DNA of 64,000 nt from Stagonosporopsis chrysanthemi (lineage: Eukaryota > Ascomycota > Dothideomycetes > Pleosporales > Didymellaceae), in NCBI GenBank assembly GCA_022560025.1, contig JAFISE010000037.1:158857-222856 (forward strand), given 5' to 3'. Positions 1-8,947 of this stretch are shown here, in pieces. The translations under genes and the position numbers were made by a program. The notes under the pieces were generated by a model, which was not told where the DNA came from, ran no database searches, and worked only from the letters and a program-made list of their open reading frames with translations. Numbering within the stretch: the first letter of the stretch is position 1; each line of letters opens with the position of its first letter.

Positions 1-2
1 TC

Positions 3-2627
3 TCGGCGCTGAAGAAAGAGAAGAAGGTCTCACGGAAGCCCATGGCTGCGCCACCAAAGCGGGGCCCTCTCAGCACGTCGTCGCGGTCGCTCCAGAGCGT
101 CTCGTTCTCAAGTGATATCGCAGGCTCAGGCGACGGGAAAGAAAATGTCCCTCCAGGCATGGCCTCGATTCAGAAGAAGAGCGATGGAACACACATTGAG
201 ATCAACTTCCCCAAAGCGTTGACGAAGGGTACTTCTGTGGCCGAGGCACCCAAAGTCAGAGTCAAGTCTTCGAAGAGCTCCGATGTGACCTCGTCAGTAA
301 AGTCTCGCGTAAAGTCTGATGCACGGACGCGGCCAGAGGGCTCCCAGAAGCGCCTGCGCGAGCAAACCAGCTATGAGCGCATGCCATCTAAGTCGATCAA
401 GGCACGAGCAGATGGCACAGCTTCCAATGCAAGCAGTCTTGCAGCACACAAGGCAGCACTCAAAGAGCACAACGCAGCTATCAAGAACGCCAAACCCAGA
501 GTGACGAAGACGCGCCCCATACTGCCACCCTCGTCCTCGCCTTTCCATACCGACAAGACTCCGCCAGCTGCGTTGCGCCGCCAGCGTCCAGAACGCGCGG
601 CCACGAACATCCAGATGATGCACGTTGTTGGTAAACCACAGCAATCGCGCGAGAAGTATCCCGTTTTGGAGGAAGACATCGCACGACCGGAGATGTACGA
701 GGACAACTGGCTCACGTATCAGGAGATCGCCATCACGCAGCTTTTGAATTCCATGTTCGATTCAGCCAATACCAACCAGGACGATGAGCAGAGTCCGGAA
801 GAGCTGAGGAAGAAGATACTCGCCCTTTATCACGCACCGTCGATGCCTCCTCTACACAAGCGTCTGCAGGCATCTCTTCAATTCGGCGCGTTGAGTATAC
901 CGAAGGATCTCCTCGCTCAGACACTGAGACTCAAAGATGATGTCGGGATGAGGAAGAAGTTTCTGACGCTCTGGACCAAGTCTTATGACCTCACCGCTTT
1001 GCGTGCGGCGGCTGAGACTATTGTAGGACGTCAGATCAACACTCCTTCGCGACTGTCGACAGGATCGACATGCTCTGACGACGGCTCGCGTATGTTCCGT
1101 GCCGAGCGACGAGCCATTGAGCACTTCCTGGACGCCTTCCTGATCAAGAACGAGGATGCTGTTCGTGTCAAGCCCGGGGTCGGCAGCATTGCCACTATCA
1201 CACGGGGGGACGACGACTTCGGGTCACAAGGCTGGTCGTGGAGACGCACTGCTCTGCGTAGCTTGATGCTTGTATTGCTGCTCGATCAGACGAAGAGCGC
1301 GGATGTCTTGCCAGGCTGTCTTTTCCAGTCCACGTCGTCTTGCAAAACGTCCGTCGATGTCCTGCACCAGCTTTCGACCATGCTGCTCCCCTCGCACGGC
1401 GACATCACACGGCCACTTGGACATCTCAACTACAAGGTCGCTCACGTCCAATACCCGCTACAGGAGTACACATACCACATTGACAACATCGCCATCGACC
1501 TGCGGGACGGCATAATCCTGACCCGTCTGGTCGAGCTGCTGCTCTACCCATCAAGCACCCTCGCTGCGCAGCATGACGACACCATCACCATCGCCATGCC
1601 AACCGGCGAGCTGCTAACGTCGGACATCACGCAGAAAGATAGCTGGGTCCTCTCCCAGCACCTCAAGTATCCCGCCATCGGTCGCCCGCAGAAAGCCTAC
1701 AACGTTCAAGTCGCCCTCTCCGCACTTGAAGGCGTCCGCGGCCTGCCCAGCCAAGCAGCTGGTGCCGTTGCCGCGTCAGAAGTCGTCGACGGCCATCGTG
1801 AAAAGACGCTCAGTCTGCTGTGGTCTCTGGTCGGCAAGCATGGCTTGGGGAGTCTGGTTGACTGGCCACACATCGTCAAGGAAACAGAGCGTTTCAAGCA
1901 GCAGTGGTACACACGCCGCAACCGATTCGAAGAAGACGACCTCGACTCAGACAGCGAGTCCGACCTCCCCACGAAAGACGGCCTAGCGCTCCACACATCC
2001 CTCCTCCTTGCATGGGCGCGTTCTATCGCGCGCCTCCATGGCCTCCGTGTGACCAATCTAACCACCTCCTTCGCCTCCCCCGCCGTGCTAGAACGCATCG
2101 TCGACACCTACCTGCCGTCCTCCAGCACCGCCAGCGCGCGCAGCTTCCCCGCCAAACTCGCCGCAACAGGCTGCTCGCCGTCGTTTATCGCCCTCTTCTC
2201 CCCGCACCCCTCATCCACCGCAACTGCAAAGTCCATCCCCAGCAAAGACTTCACGCTCCTCACACTCGCCTTCCTCGCCTCCCGCCTGCTCCCCCTCTCC
2301 ACGCGGCACCGCGCAGCAACCACAATCCAACGCGCGTTCCGCGCCCACGTCGTGCGCAAAACGACATCCGCACGCATCAAGGCGCTGCTCCTCGCGCACG
2401 AGTCGGCGCAGGTGGCGCAGGCGCGGCAGCGCATGGTGGACGCGGCGAGCGTGCTGCAGCGCGCGTGGCGTGGCGTGCTGCAGGGTAGACAAAAGAAGCT
2501 GGAGCGCGACGTCACGGCGTTTCAGGGCCTGTGCAGGGCGTGGGCGGTGAGGCGTTGGGCGAGGAGGGTTACGGCGGGAAGGGTTGGTGGGAGAGAGAAG
2601 GTGAGGAGGGTGAGAGGTGGTTGGTAG
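3..2627 (+). CDS. ASPM-like calponin-homology / IQ-motif protein, 5' partial
   Basis: Likely a spindle or microtubule-associated protein of the abnormal-spindle (Asp/ASPM) type; the family links calmodulin and spindle poles. The frame is open to the left edge of the window, so the ATG at 42 may be internal and the true start may lie outside. Counting from that ATG (861 aa): residues 1-190 are basic, Ser/Pro-rich and disordered; residues about 400-640 carry calponin-homology character, with the typical IAIDLRDGIILTRLVELL segment near 473-500; IQ motifs follow near 757-815 (TTIQRAFRAHVV and AASVLQRAWRGVLQGRQKK). Fungal members are shorter than animal ASPM and have few IQ repeats, as here. No intron is needed in the visible part. 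Family call fairly sure; cellular role inferred from the family. Confidence 0.72.
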   Translation, partial: SALKKEKKVSRKPMAAPPKRGPLSTSSRSLQSVSFSSDIAGSGDGKENVPPGMASIQKKSDGTHIEINFPKALTKGTSVAEAPKVRVKSSKSSDVTSSVKSRVKSDARTRPEGSQKRLREQTSYERMPSKSIKARADGTASNASSLAAHKAALKEHNAAIKNAKPRVTKTRPILPPSSSPFHTDKTPPAALRRQRPERAATNIQMMHVVGKPQQSREKYPVLEEDIARPEMYEDNWLTYQEIAITQLLNSMFDSANTNQDDEQSPEELRKKILALYHAPSMPPLHKRLQASLQFGALSIPKDLLAQTLRLKDDVGMRKKFLTLWTKSYDLTALRAAAETIVGRQINTPSRLSTGSTCSDDGSRMFRAERRAIEHFLDAFLIKNEDAVRVKPGVGSIATITRGDDDFGSQGWSWRRTALRSLMLVLLLDQTKSADVLPGCLFQSTSSCKTSVDVLHQLSTMLLPSHGDITRPLGHLNYKVAHVQYPLQEYTYHIDNIAIDLRDGIILTRLVELLLYPSSTLAAQHDDTITIAMPTGELLTSDITQKDSWVLSQHLKYPAIGRPQKAYNVQVALSALEGVRGLPSQAAGAVAASEVVDGHREKTLSLLWSLVGKHGLGSLVDWPHIVKETERFKQQWYTRRNRFEEDDLDSDSESDLPTKDGLALHTSLLLAWARSIARLHGLRVTNLTTSFASPAVLERIVDTYLPSSSTASARSFPAKLAATGCSPSFIALFSPHPSSTATAKSIPSKDFTLLTLAFLASRLLPLSTRHRAATTIQRAFRAHVVRKTTSARIKALLLAHESAQVAQARQRMVDAASVLQRAWRGVLQGRQKKLERDVTAFQGLCRAWAVRRWARRVTAGRVGGREKVRRVRGGW

Positions 2628-3745
2628 GGGGAGGTGTTGTTTGGATTGAGTGGTTGAGGAGAGGAGAGGAGAGTAGAATCGAGGGGAAGGGAAGGAAGGA
2701 AAGAGGACGCGAGTGCAATGGTCTTTCTCCTTTTGCGCGTCCGTGTTGGCGTTGCGTTGCATTGCGTTGCATTGCGTTGGGTCTGTTCGAGCGTGCACGG
2801 TACTGGCGATAGCGATGATGATTGAGCGCCGTCGAGCACTGTCATTATCGTCCCCCTTCCCCTCTTACCGAGCAGCGAGCCAGCAAAGCAGCTCCCTGTT
2901 TTGTTCTGTTTTGTCCTTGTCCATCCTTCATAGCTATATACCTTTCCCTGCCTTTTTTTCACTCCTCCTGCGCAGCGTAGCGTTGATACTCAATCCACCT
3001 ATTCGTTCGTTCGTTTATTAGGCTGTTGGTTCACCCGTTGATTCACTGTCGTTGATTCACTGTCGTCGACTCACTATCGTAGAGTCACTATCATTGACCT
3101 ATCCTCTCACCACACCACACCATGCGGCAACAACAACAGCATTATACCCCCCCCCCCCCTTTTTTTTTTACCGCAGCCTCTCTACTCCCCGCTCTACTCC
3201 CTACTCTGCAGGAAAGGGATAGAGATAAGAATCGATTGTCAAGAAAGCCCTTTGATTACATTTACGTGCACGAGCAGTGCGTTTTTTTTGGGGAGTATGC
3301 ACGACACGACACGACATGACGCGACGTCACTACGTCGTATATCGTATCATATCGTATCATATCATATTCCATGCGATGCAATGCGATGCGATGCAATACA
3401 ATGGCTCTATGTAGGTTGGAAGAAAGAAAGAAATGGGGCTGTAGCCTAGCCTAGCCTAGTCTAGCCTGACCTGGCCTAGCCTGGCGTGGGCGTGGTGGTA
3501 TTGGTATTGGTACTGGTATTGGTATTGGTATTGGTAGTTAATGAGAAAGACGTAGGGCAAGGTAAGGTCCTTCTCGAAAGAGGGCAAGGTAGGTAAGGCA
3601 GGTAAGGCAAGGCAAGGTATGTAAAAGCGCTATAATCCACTTCAAAAAAGAAAGGAAATCAAAATGCCAGTCCAAGGCGTATATATAAGGTTGATACCGC
3701 AGAATGTCGCACAAAAAAAAATAGATGTTCTAAAACTACACCACG
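2628..3745. repeat. Intergenic block of short simple repeats
   Basis: This 1.1 kb gap between two convergent gene ends holds no convincing gene. It is a patchwork of degenerate short tandem repeats: GCATTGCGTT around 2748-2780, TTGATTCACTGTCG-like units at 3038-3099, a C12-T11 homopolymer junction at 3147-3169, TATCATATCG at 3336-3367, GCGATGCAAT at 3371-3400, CCTAG at 3443-3486, TTGGTA at 3497-3538 and AGGTAAGGC at 3556-3620. Confidence 0.75.
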
Positions 3746-4922
3746 CTACACGCTGCGCTCGGGGCTTTCCCCCTCGGCAACGACGGCAACGCCCAGCCCG
3801 CGGTCGGGGCTCTGCAGCACGAGCTGCTCGTGGCGCCGTGCGCGGATGAAGTCGCTGACGCTCTTGATGAGGATGAACCAGCCGACGATCATGAGGCCGT
3901 AGGCGAGCCAGTCGGTGCCGGCGACGCCCGCGCTGGCCGAGGCGGCAGCAGCCTCAGCGGCCGCGCCGCCGGTGCTGGTGGCGACCTTATCTGGGTCGAA
4001 GGTGTGGGCGTTGGGGTCGCTGGGGACGCCGCCGTTGAAGTCCGAGTTGGGGGTGTCGTTGCTGGAGCCGCCGGGGCTGAGGGTCGCGGAGCGGAAGCCG
4101 AAGCCGAATTGCACGAGGGTGATGCCGAGGCCGGCGCGCGAGCCGTTTTTGGCAGCGTGCGTCGTGTGAAGGAGGTAGGTCAGCAGGAAGCCGACGAGCT
4201 GGAAGGACATGGAGATCATGGCGTTCCAGATGAAGCTGAAGAGGGAGCCGACGGGGAGGCCCTCGACGAAGACCTCGTCGCCGAAGGTGCCGGGGGCGAG
4301 GATGGTGGTTTCCCAGTATGGCGGTGTTGCGTCGGCGGCGGCCTGCTCGTATGTCTGCGGAGTGTTAGTGTCTGCCTGTGCCGTCACCATGACTGGACGC
4401 CTACCGGCGGCTTCTCCTCAAGATCCTCCCCCCTCGTGGGCTTCGCACTCAGGTTGGCCCACACGCCGCCGTTTCCCCCGCCGTAGACGCGCCCGCTGGC
4501 GGGCATCTGTGTGTCGAAGGTGGGCAGCTCGGTGGTCCGGCGCAGCAGCCCAGGCTGTGGCGGTGCATCGTCGTCGGAGTGGGGATTCCCGCGCATCAGG
4601 CGCTGGCGGTCGTCGCGGCCATCCTCGTCCTCGTCGTCGTCCGAGTCCGAGTCGAATGTGTCGGCGAGCGTACGGTCCTCGGGGGCGTCTTGGGTGCGGG
4701 CGGGGGGGTCGTCGGCCAGCAGGCGGCGTGAGGTCGGTGACGAGGCGCGCGAGTGGAACGACGGGGGCGGCGAGGCGGGCGGCCACTGCTGCTGCGAGGA
4801 GACGGGCGAGTCTGCGTCGTCGTGGGCGGCCACCTGGAGCGCTGTCAGTGTGCGGTCGTGTAGGGGCGCGTGCGCAGCGCGCTGGGGAGGCAACGCACCC
4901 TTTCGTAGGCCTGGCTCGGCAT
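3746..4922 (-). CDS. bsd2: Bsd2/Ndfip-family metal homeostasis protein, ubiquitin-ligase adaptor
   Basis: Three exons: 4922-4899, 4833-4405, 4354-3746 (introns of 65 and 50 nt), 353 aa. Ndfip/Bsd2 proteins sit in Golgi/endosome membranes and recruit Rsp5/NEDD4 ligases to sort transporters such as metal carriers. Splicing the second intron creates the PY motif PPTY (EEKPPTYEQAAADATPPYW), the ligase-binding signature. The C-terminal half has three hydrophobic segments: the long FSFIWNAMISMSFQLVGFLL stretch, GLGITLVQFGFGF, and WLAYGLMIVGWFILIKSV. The N-terminus MPSQAYERV fits the family and needs the tiny 24-nt first exon. An acidic Ser/Asp stretch (DSDSDDDEDEDG) lies in the middle. Divergent from the Cbp6-like gene, 411 bp away. 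Confidence 0.88.
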
Positions 4923-5154
4923 GGTTGCGGGTCGCCGCTCTCGGGGCGTGCTGGGGACGGGGGGAGACGGGGGAGAGGCGGGGAGCGCAGACGGCGGCCA
5001 GGAGAAGGGGGGCAGCGGGCGGGCGTCTTGTGTGGTTGTGGTTGTGGTCGGCGTTGTGGTCGTGGCCGTGGCCGGAGAGGGCAGTCAGCAGCGGCAGGCA
5101 GGTGCTCTGGGTTTCAAATCGACGAGAACGGCGCATAGCACGCACGGCTGTCCC

Positions 5155-5181
5155 GGCGCTGGCGTTGGCGCTGGCGCTGGG
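5155..5181. repeat. GGCGCT/GGCGTT hexamer repeat in divergent promoter
   Basis: The 411 bp between the starts of bsd2 (4922) and the Cbp6-like gene (5334) must hold both promoters. It is GC-rich and carries about four copies of a GGCGYT hexamer at 5155-5181. No TATA box was evident. A regulatory role is only a guess. Confidence 0.4.
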
Positions 5182-5333
5182 CCCTCCCCAATCGTGGCGC
5201 AGCTGCTGGGTCGCGCCGCCCACCAATCGCGCGCTAGGCTCGACCCCGGTCGACGCATCATCATTGACGGTGACTTTTTGGCCGTCGCGACAGCGAACAG
5301 ACGGACGCCTGCAGCGCTCCCACACCACACAGC

Positions 5334-5837
5334 ATGGCGACCACAGTCCGTCCGCACCGCAACAAGCGACTCCCCCCCCCCCCAAAAGCAGCCGCTGACA
5401 CACGCCAGGTAGCAAAGCAGTACACGCGCCTCCTGCGCCTCTGGCCGACCGACGCCCTGCGGCCCAACCTGCCCTTCACCCGCGCAATCGAAGCCCGCGC
5501 GCTCCCTTACGGCGTCGAGCCTGTCAACAAGCCCGAGGACTCTGCCCGCACGCCCGGCAACACCACGCCCGTCCCCTCGCCCGCCGACGTGCAACCCACC
5601 ACCGCAACCACACATGCCGTCCCCAGCCCGGCGCACGAGTCGGCGCAGGTCACCGCCCTGTTCTCGCTGCTGGAGAACCGCTATGCGAAGAGGTACCCGC
5701 TGAGCGATGCCGTCTTCAAGCCCACGAGCGCGCCCGAGCACTACTCTAATCTGATGGCCGAGATTGAGCGTGCGCCGCAGAAGACGTGGTGGCAGGCCAA
5801 GGTCGACGAGTGGAAGATGAAGATCAGGTGGAAGTAG
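5334..5837 (+). CDS. Cbp6/UQCC2-like complex III assembly factor
   Basis: Single-exon 167-aa protein. The N-terminal half has the basic, LYR-reminiscent segment KQYTRLLRLWPTDALRP followed by FTRAIEARA. The C-terminal half has ALFSLLENRYAKRYPLSD and a Trp-rich end (KTWWQAKVDEWKMKIRWK). This pattern and length fit the Cbp6/UQCC2 family, mitochondrial proteins that bind the cytochrome b translational activator and newly made cytochrome b during bc1 complex assembly. The call rests on remembered family resemblance, not on a search. A run of 12 C at 5372-5383 lies inside the coding region (codons 13-17, Leu-Pro-Pro-Pro-Pro) and is a weak point for sequencing accuracy; if its length is wrong the start would change, but the downstream frame is clearly coding. 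Confidence 0.6.
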   Translation: MATTVRPHRNKRLPPPPKAAADTRQVAKQYTRLLRLWPTDALRPNLPFTRAIEARALPYGVEPVNKPEDSARTPGNTTPVPSPADVQPTTATTHAVPSPAHESAQVTALFSLLENRYAKRYPLSDAVFKPTSAPEHYSNLMAEIERAPQKTWWQAKVDEWKMKIRWK

Positions 5838-6007
5838 TCGTGAGTGTTGCATGTATAGTATGTATATTAGGAAGCGAAGCGTGTGCGAGCATGGCGTTGG
5901 GCAGGGAACACCATCAAGTTGAGCTGGGCCACAACACGCACACCACTAAGCGGGCGAAGTACTGCACTTTGAATAATGTCACAACAAATACCCATCACCT
6001 CCACCTC

Positions 6008-6192
6008 CTCCTCACCCATCTTGAAGTCATTGCACATCACAGGCACATGTCGCACGTCTATCCCACCTCCTCTTTACCCATCTTAAAGTCACTGCACATC
6101 ACAGGCACATGTCGCACGTCCATCCCACCTCCTCTTTACCTATCTTAAAGTTACTGCACATCACAGGCACATGTCGCACGTCCATCCCAACA
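6008..6192. repeat. Three tandem copies of a 62-bp repeat
   Basis: The core GCACATCACAGGCACATGTC starts at 6032, 6094 and 6156, a period of exactly 62 bp. The copies differ by a few substitutions (CTTGAAGTCATT, CTTAAAGTCACT, CTTAAAGTTACT). The repeat lies in the 760-bp gap between the ends of the convergent Cbp6-like and Nup37-like genes. Nothing else was recognised in 5838-6597. Confidence 0.9.
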
Positions 6193-6597
6193 GGCGACGC
6201 AGTTCCTCCGTGTCTCCACAGAAACCGCACCACATGCCACACGCCGTCATCACGTCGTCCTTACCCGCCTCCCGATTCTAGATCGAAGCGGCTCAGACAT
6301 GACTACCGACACGTCACGGGACCGTGCACGCACACCACAGCTATCCAGACATCCTTGTCTTCTCCCTTGCGGGGTACTAAGGCGCCGGCGACTGCGAGCG
6401 CTGTTCAATCTTTCGCGAGGCTATACTGAGCAGCAGGAATGGGTCTGGTCGCTGAGCTCCACCTTAGGCCGCGAGCTACGCACTACTTCAACCGCAATTG
6501 AGTGTGAGAAAGCGAAAAGAAAAAAAAAGAAAATGTGAACAGGGATATCATTACAAGTCCAGAGTGTCGACAACTCTTCAAAACTCCTCTTCTCTTC

Positions 6598-8632
6598 TCA
6601 AGCAGCAGACGAAGCGAACAGCACCTTCCTTGGATTCCCCATCGTCAGACTCTTCACTCCGCTGCCGCTGCTCTCCATGTCTTCAAGCAGTCTGTCCATG
6701 CCGCCAATGTCGAGCTCGCCGCGTGTGAGAAGTGCTTGGTCCGCGCGTCTGCTGGCCTCTTCTTCAGCTGGCGTTGGCGCGAACAAGTCTCGTTCCTGAG
6801 GCTGGTTGGTGCTTGCCGAGATGATGAGGCGGTGTTCTGCTGCAATGAGAATGTCTCTTCCAATCGCCATGCGCGATGCCGCAGCAGTGGTGTCGAACTG
6901 GACAATTGAAGTAATAGACTCTCCCAGCAACGGAATGTCGTGCATCTGAGCAATTCCCGGCCCAGGCAAAGACTGTCCGCGACTCGCAGACGTGTTGCGC
7001 GTCCAGAACTTGCCCAGGTCTGCTATCCTGTACACTTCCGAGCCATACCAGATGACAACCGAGTCTTCAGACACTGTGCTGTTCGTTGACATCGTCCAAG
7101 AGACAGAGACACCTCCACGCGTAGGCACAGCGATACCGGACGAGCTGCCATGAAACAAATGGTCTTCTTTCCTGCGGCGTGTGTTGGGCGTCATGGGCGC
7201 AAGTGAGCTGCGACCACCACGCTTCGGGCTGGACGAACCACTGCTGCTTGCTTCTTTCTCCGTTGTGCCCACAAAGCCGCGGAGGGAAAACGACGCTGGA
7301 TCCGCGGGGGGACTGGGCCCTGATTGATCGCAGTCCCACACGCCCCATTCGCCGTCGGCAAGCAAGGCCAGAATGTACCGCCCGTCAGATGCCCACGCCG
7401 CATCCAGTATGGCTTTGCGAGAGGCGAGAATGGGAGGTGTGAGCGAAGTGCTCCTCATTCCCTCAAACGTAGACTTGAAAGTAGCAATGAATGCACCGGG
7501 TTCAGTGTGGCCGGTTGAACTGTGCTTGCGACTGGCAGGCGCGAATGGGTCGTATACACGCGCAGTGCCTGTGAGGTCGGTGACGAGGAGGTGGGAATGG
7601 CGACGCTTGGGGTACTGTGCGATGTTGAAGGCAATGCTAGAGGCAGGCTTGCGTAGGGTTACCGTCTTGTAAGGCACAATAGGGTGTGCGCCGTTGACGC
7701 ATGTCTCAGTCAGTTCGAAGCGCCAGATCTTGAAAAGACCCCCCACTTCAGCCGAGTGCGTCGCGACCAAGATGTCGAAATCGGCCGTTGTGGTTGGCCG
7801 TGAGCGAGAGCGGCTTTGCTGCGTTTTGCGCCGTCGCCCCGGTGTTCTGCCAGCACTGCCGGCCACGTCCACATCCATCTCGTCATCAGTCTCTTGCCTT
7901 CCATTTTGCTCTCCCCTTGATGTCCAAGTCATGGTCACGCCCCGCGCAATGCTCTGGTGGCCGTGAAACTTGATAATTTCCTCGCCATAGTGGGAGCCTG
8001 CACTCAATGGTTTGTCCTTGGCAGATTGTGGTGGGGGGCTCAGCGGCAGAGTGACGATCCGAATTGTAGAGTCGGCGCAGGTAGCGGTGAAGATGAGCTT
8101 CTTGCTGAATATCGCCGGTGTCGTGTCTGCAGGACGTAGTGCGCTCGACATGGGCACTTGAGGCACAGCAATGTGCAGGACTTCGGTGTTAAAGGAGAGT
8201 CGGATCTGTTGCACGATCGATGGGTACGGCTGGTCTGAGTCCAGCTCCTCTTCTTCGTCCTCGAATTCAGCCTGTGGCATGGACTGCGTACCAGGGTTTT
8301 TCGCAGGCTCGTCGTCGTCCGAGTCGATGATCATGATTGCATCGTTGTGGGCTCCATTGACCTTCTGTGGCTTGGGCGCTTGCTTGGAAGACAGGACAGC
8401 CTTCTTCAGTGGCCTGCCTCCTCTCCAGACTACACTGACGCCAGTGTCATGCGCGTAAAGGAGGATGGTTGAGCCGTTAGGAGCTTTGACAGGGTAGATT
8501 CTGGCTTCATGGACGCGCTGTGAAAGCTCGTATCTGTCATAGGTAGTAAGAAAATAGGCGGCCAATACGGAAAGCAGAACTGGAATACCTGAGCTGCGTA
8601 AGCTTTCCCTTGGTCGTTGCGATAGGCTGCAT
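6598..8632 (-). CDS. Nup37-like nucleoporin (WD40-type beta-propeller)
   Basis: Two exons, 8632-8589 and 8533-6598, 659 aa; the 55-nt intron joins QPIATTKGKLTQL to RYELSQRVHEARIYPV in frame. In filamentous fungi this architecture (short N-terminus, PNGSTILLYAHDTGVSVVWR, acidic DSDDDE linker, beta-propeller blades such as FDILVATHSAEVGGLFKIWR and RHSHLLVTDLTGTARVYDP) is known to me as the large fungal Nup37, part of the Y-complex outer ring of the nuclear pore. A basic Ser/Arg insert (RRRKTQQSRSRSRPTT) may be a nuclear localisation signal. The frame is open for about 150 nt upstream of the chosen ATG, so a longer N-terminus through another exon cannot be excluded. Divergent from APC1. Confidence 0.65.
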
Positions 8633-8947
8633 GATGACGGTTGAGCCTGGAGCTCGAATGTTGATCAACAGCTTGCCTTGAGCCGGCGCAACAGTATTTA
8701 GCTCGGTCCACGCGAGATCTCGACCCGAGGAATTCCTTGCGCGGTGGAGCAGAGGCTACTGTCTCTCGAGTTCGTTGTGGTGTTTAGGTCCAGGTGAAGT
8801 GCTCGGAGGAGCTGCGGAGGAGAGAACGAATTTCTGGGGAAGGCGCGCGCGCGTCACCACGAAAGGCGCGACAAACAAACAACGCAATAACCCCACCACC
8901 GCGCTCTCGCACCCACAGCGCCCTCATGCCGCGAAACGTGCCTCCGC
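8633..8947. promoter_or_regulatory. Shared divergent promoter of Nup37-like gene and APC1
   Basis: Only 315 bp separate the two start codons, so both promoters must share this space. The APC1-proximal half contains GGCGCGCGCG and a CCACCACCGCG stretch. No TATA box or known operator could be named. Confidence 0.5.

Noticed and set aside
6008..6192. CRISPR-like array
   Set aside because: Whole 62-bp units are repeated, with no unique spacers, in a eukaryotic genome.
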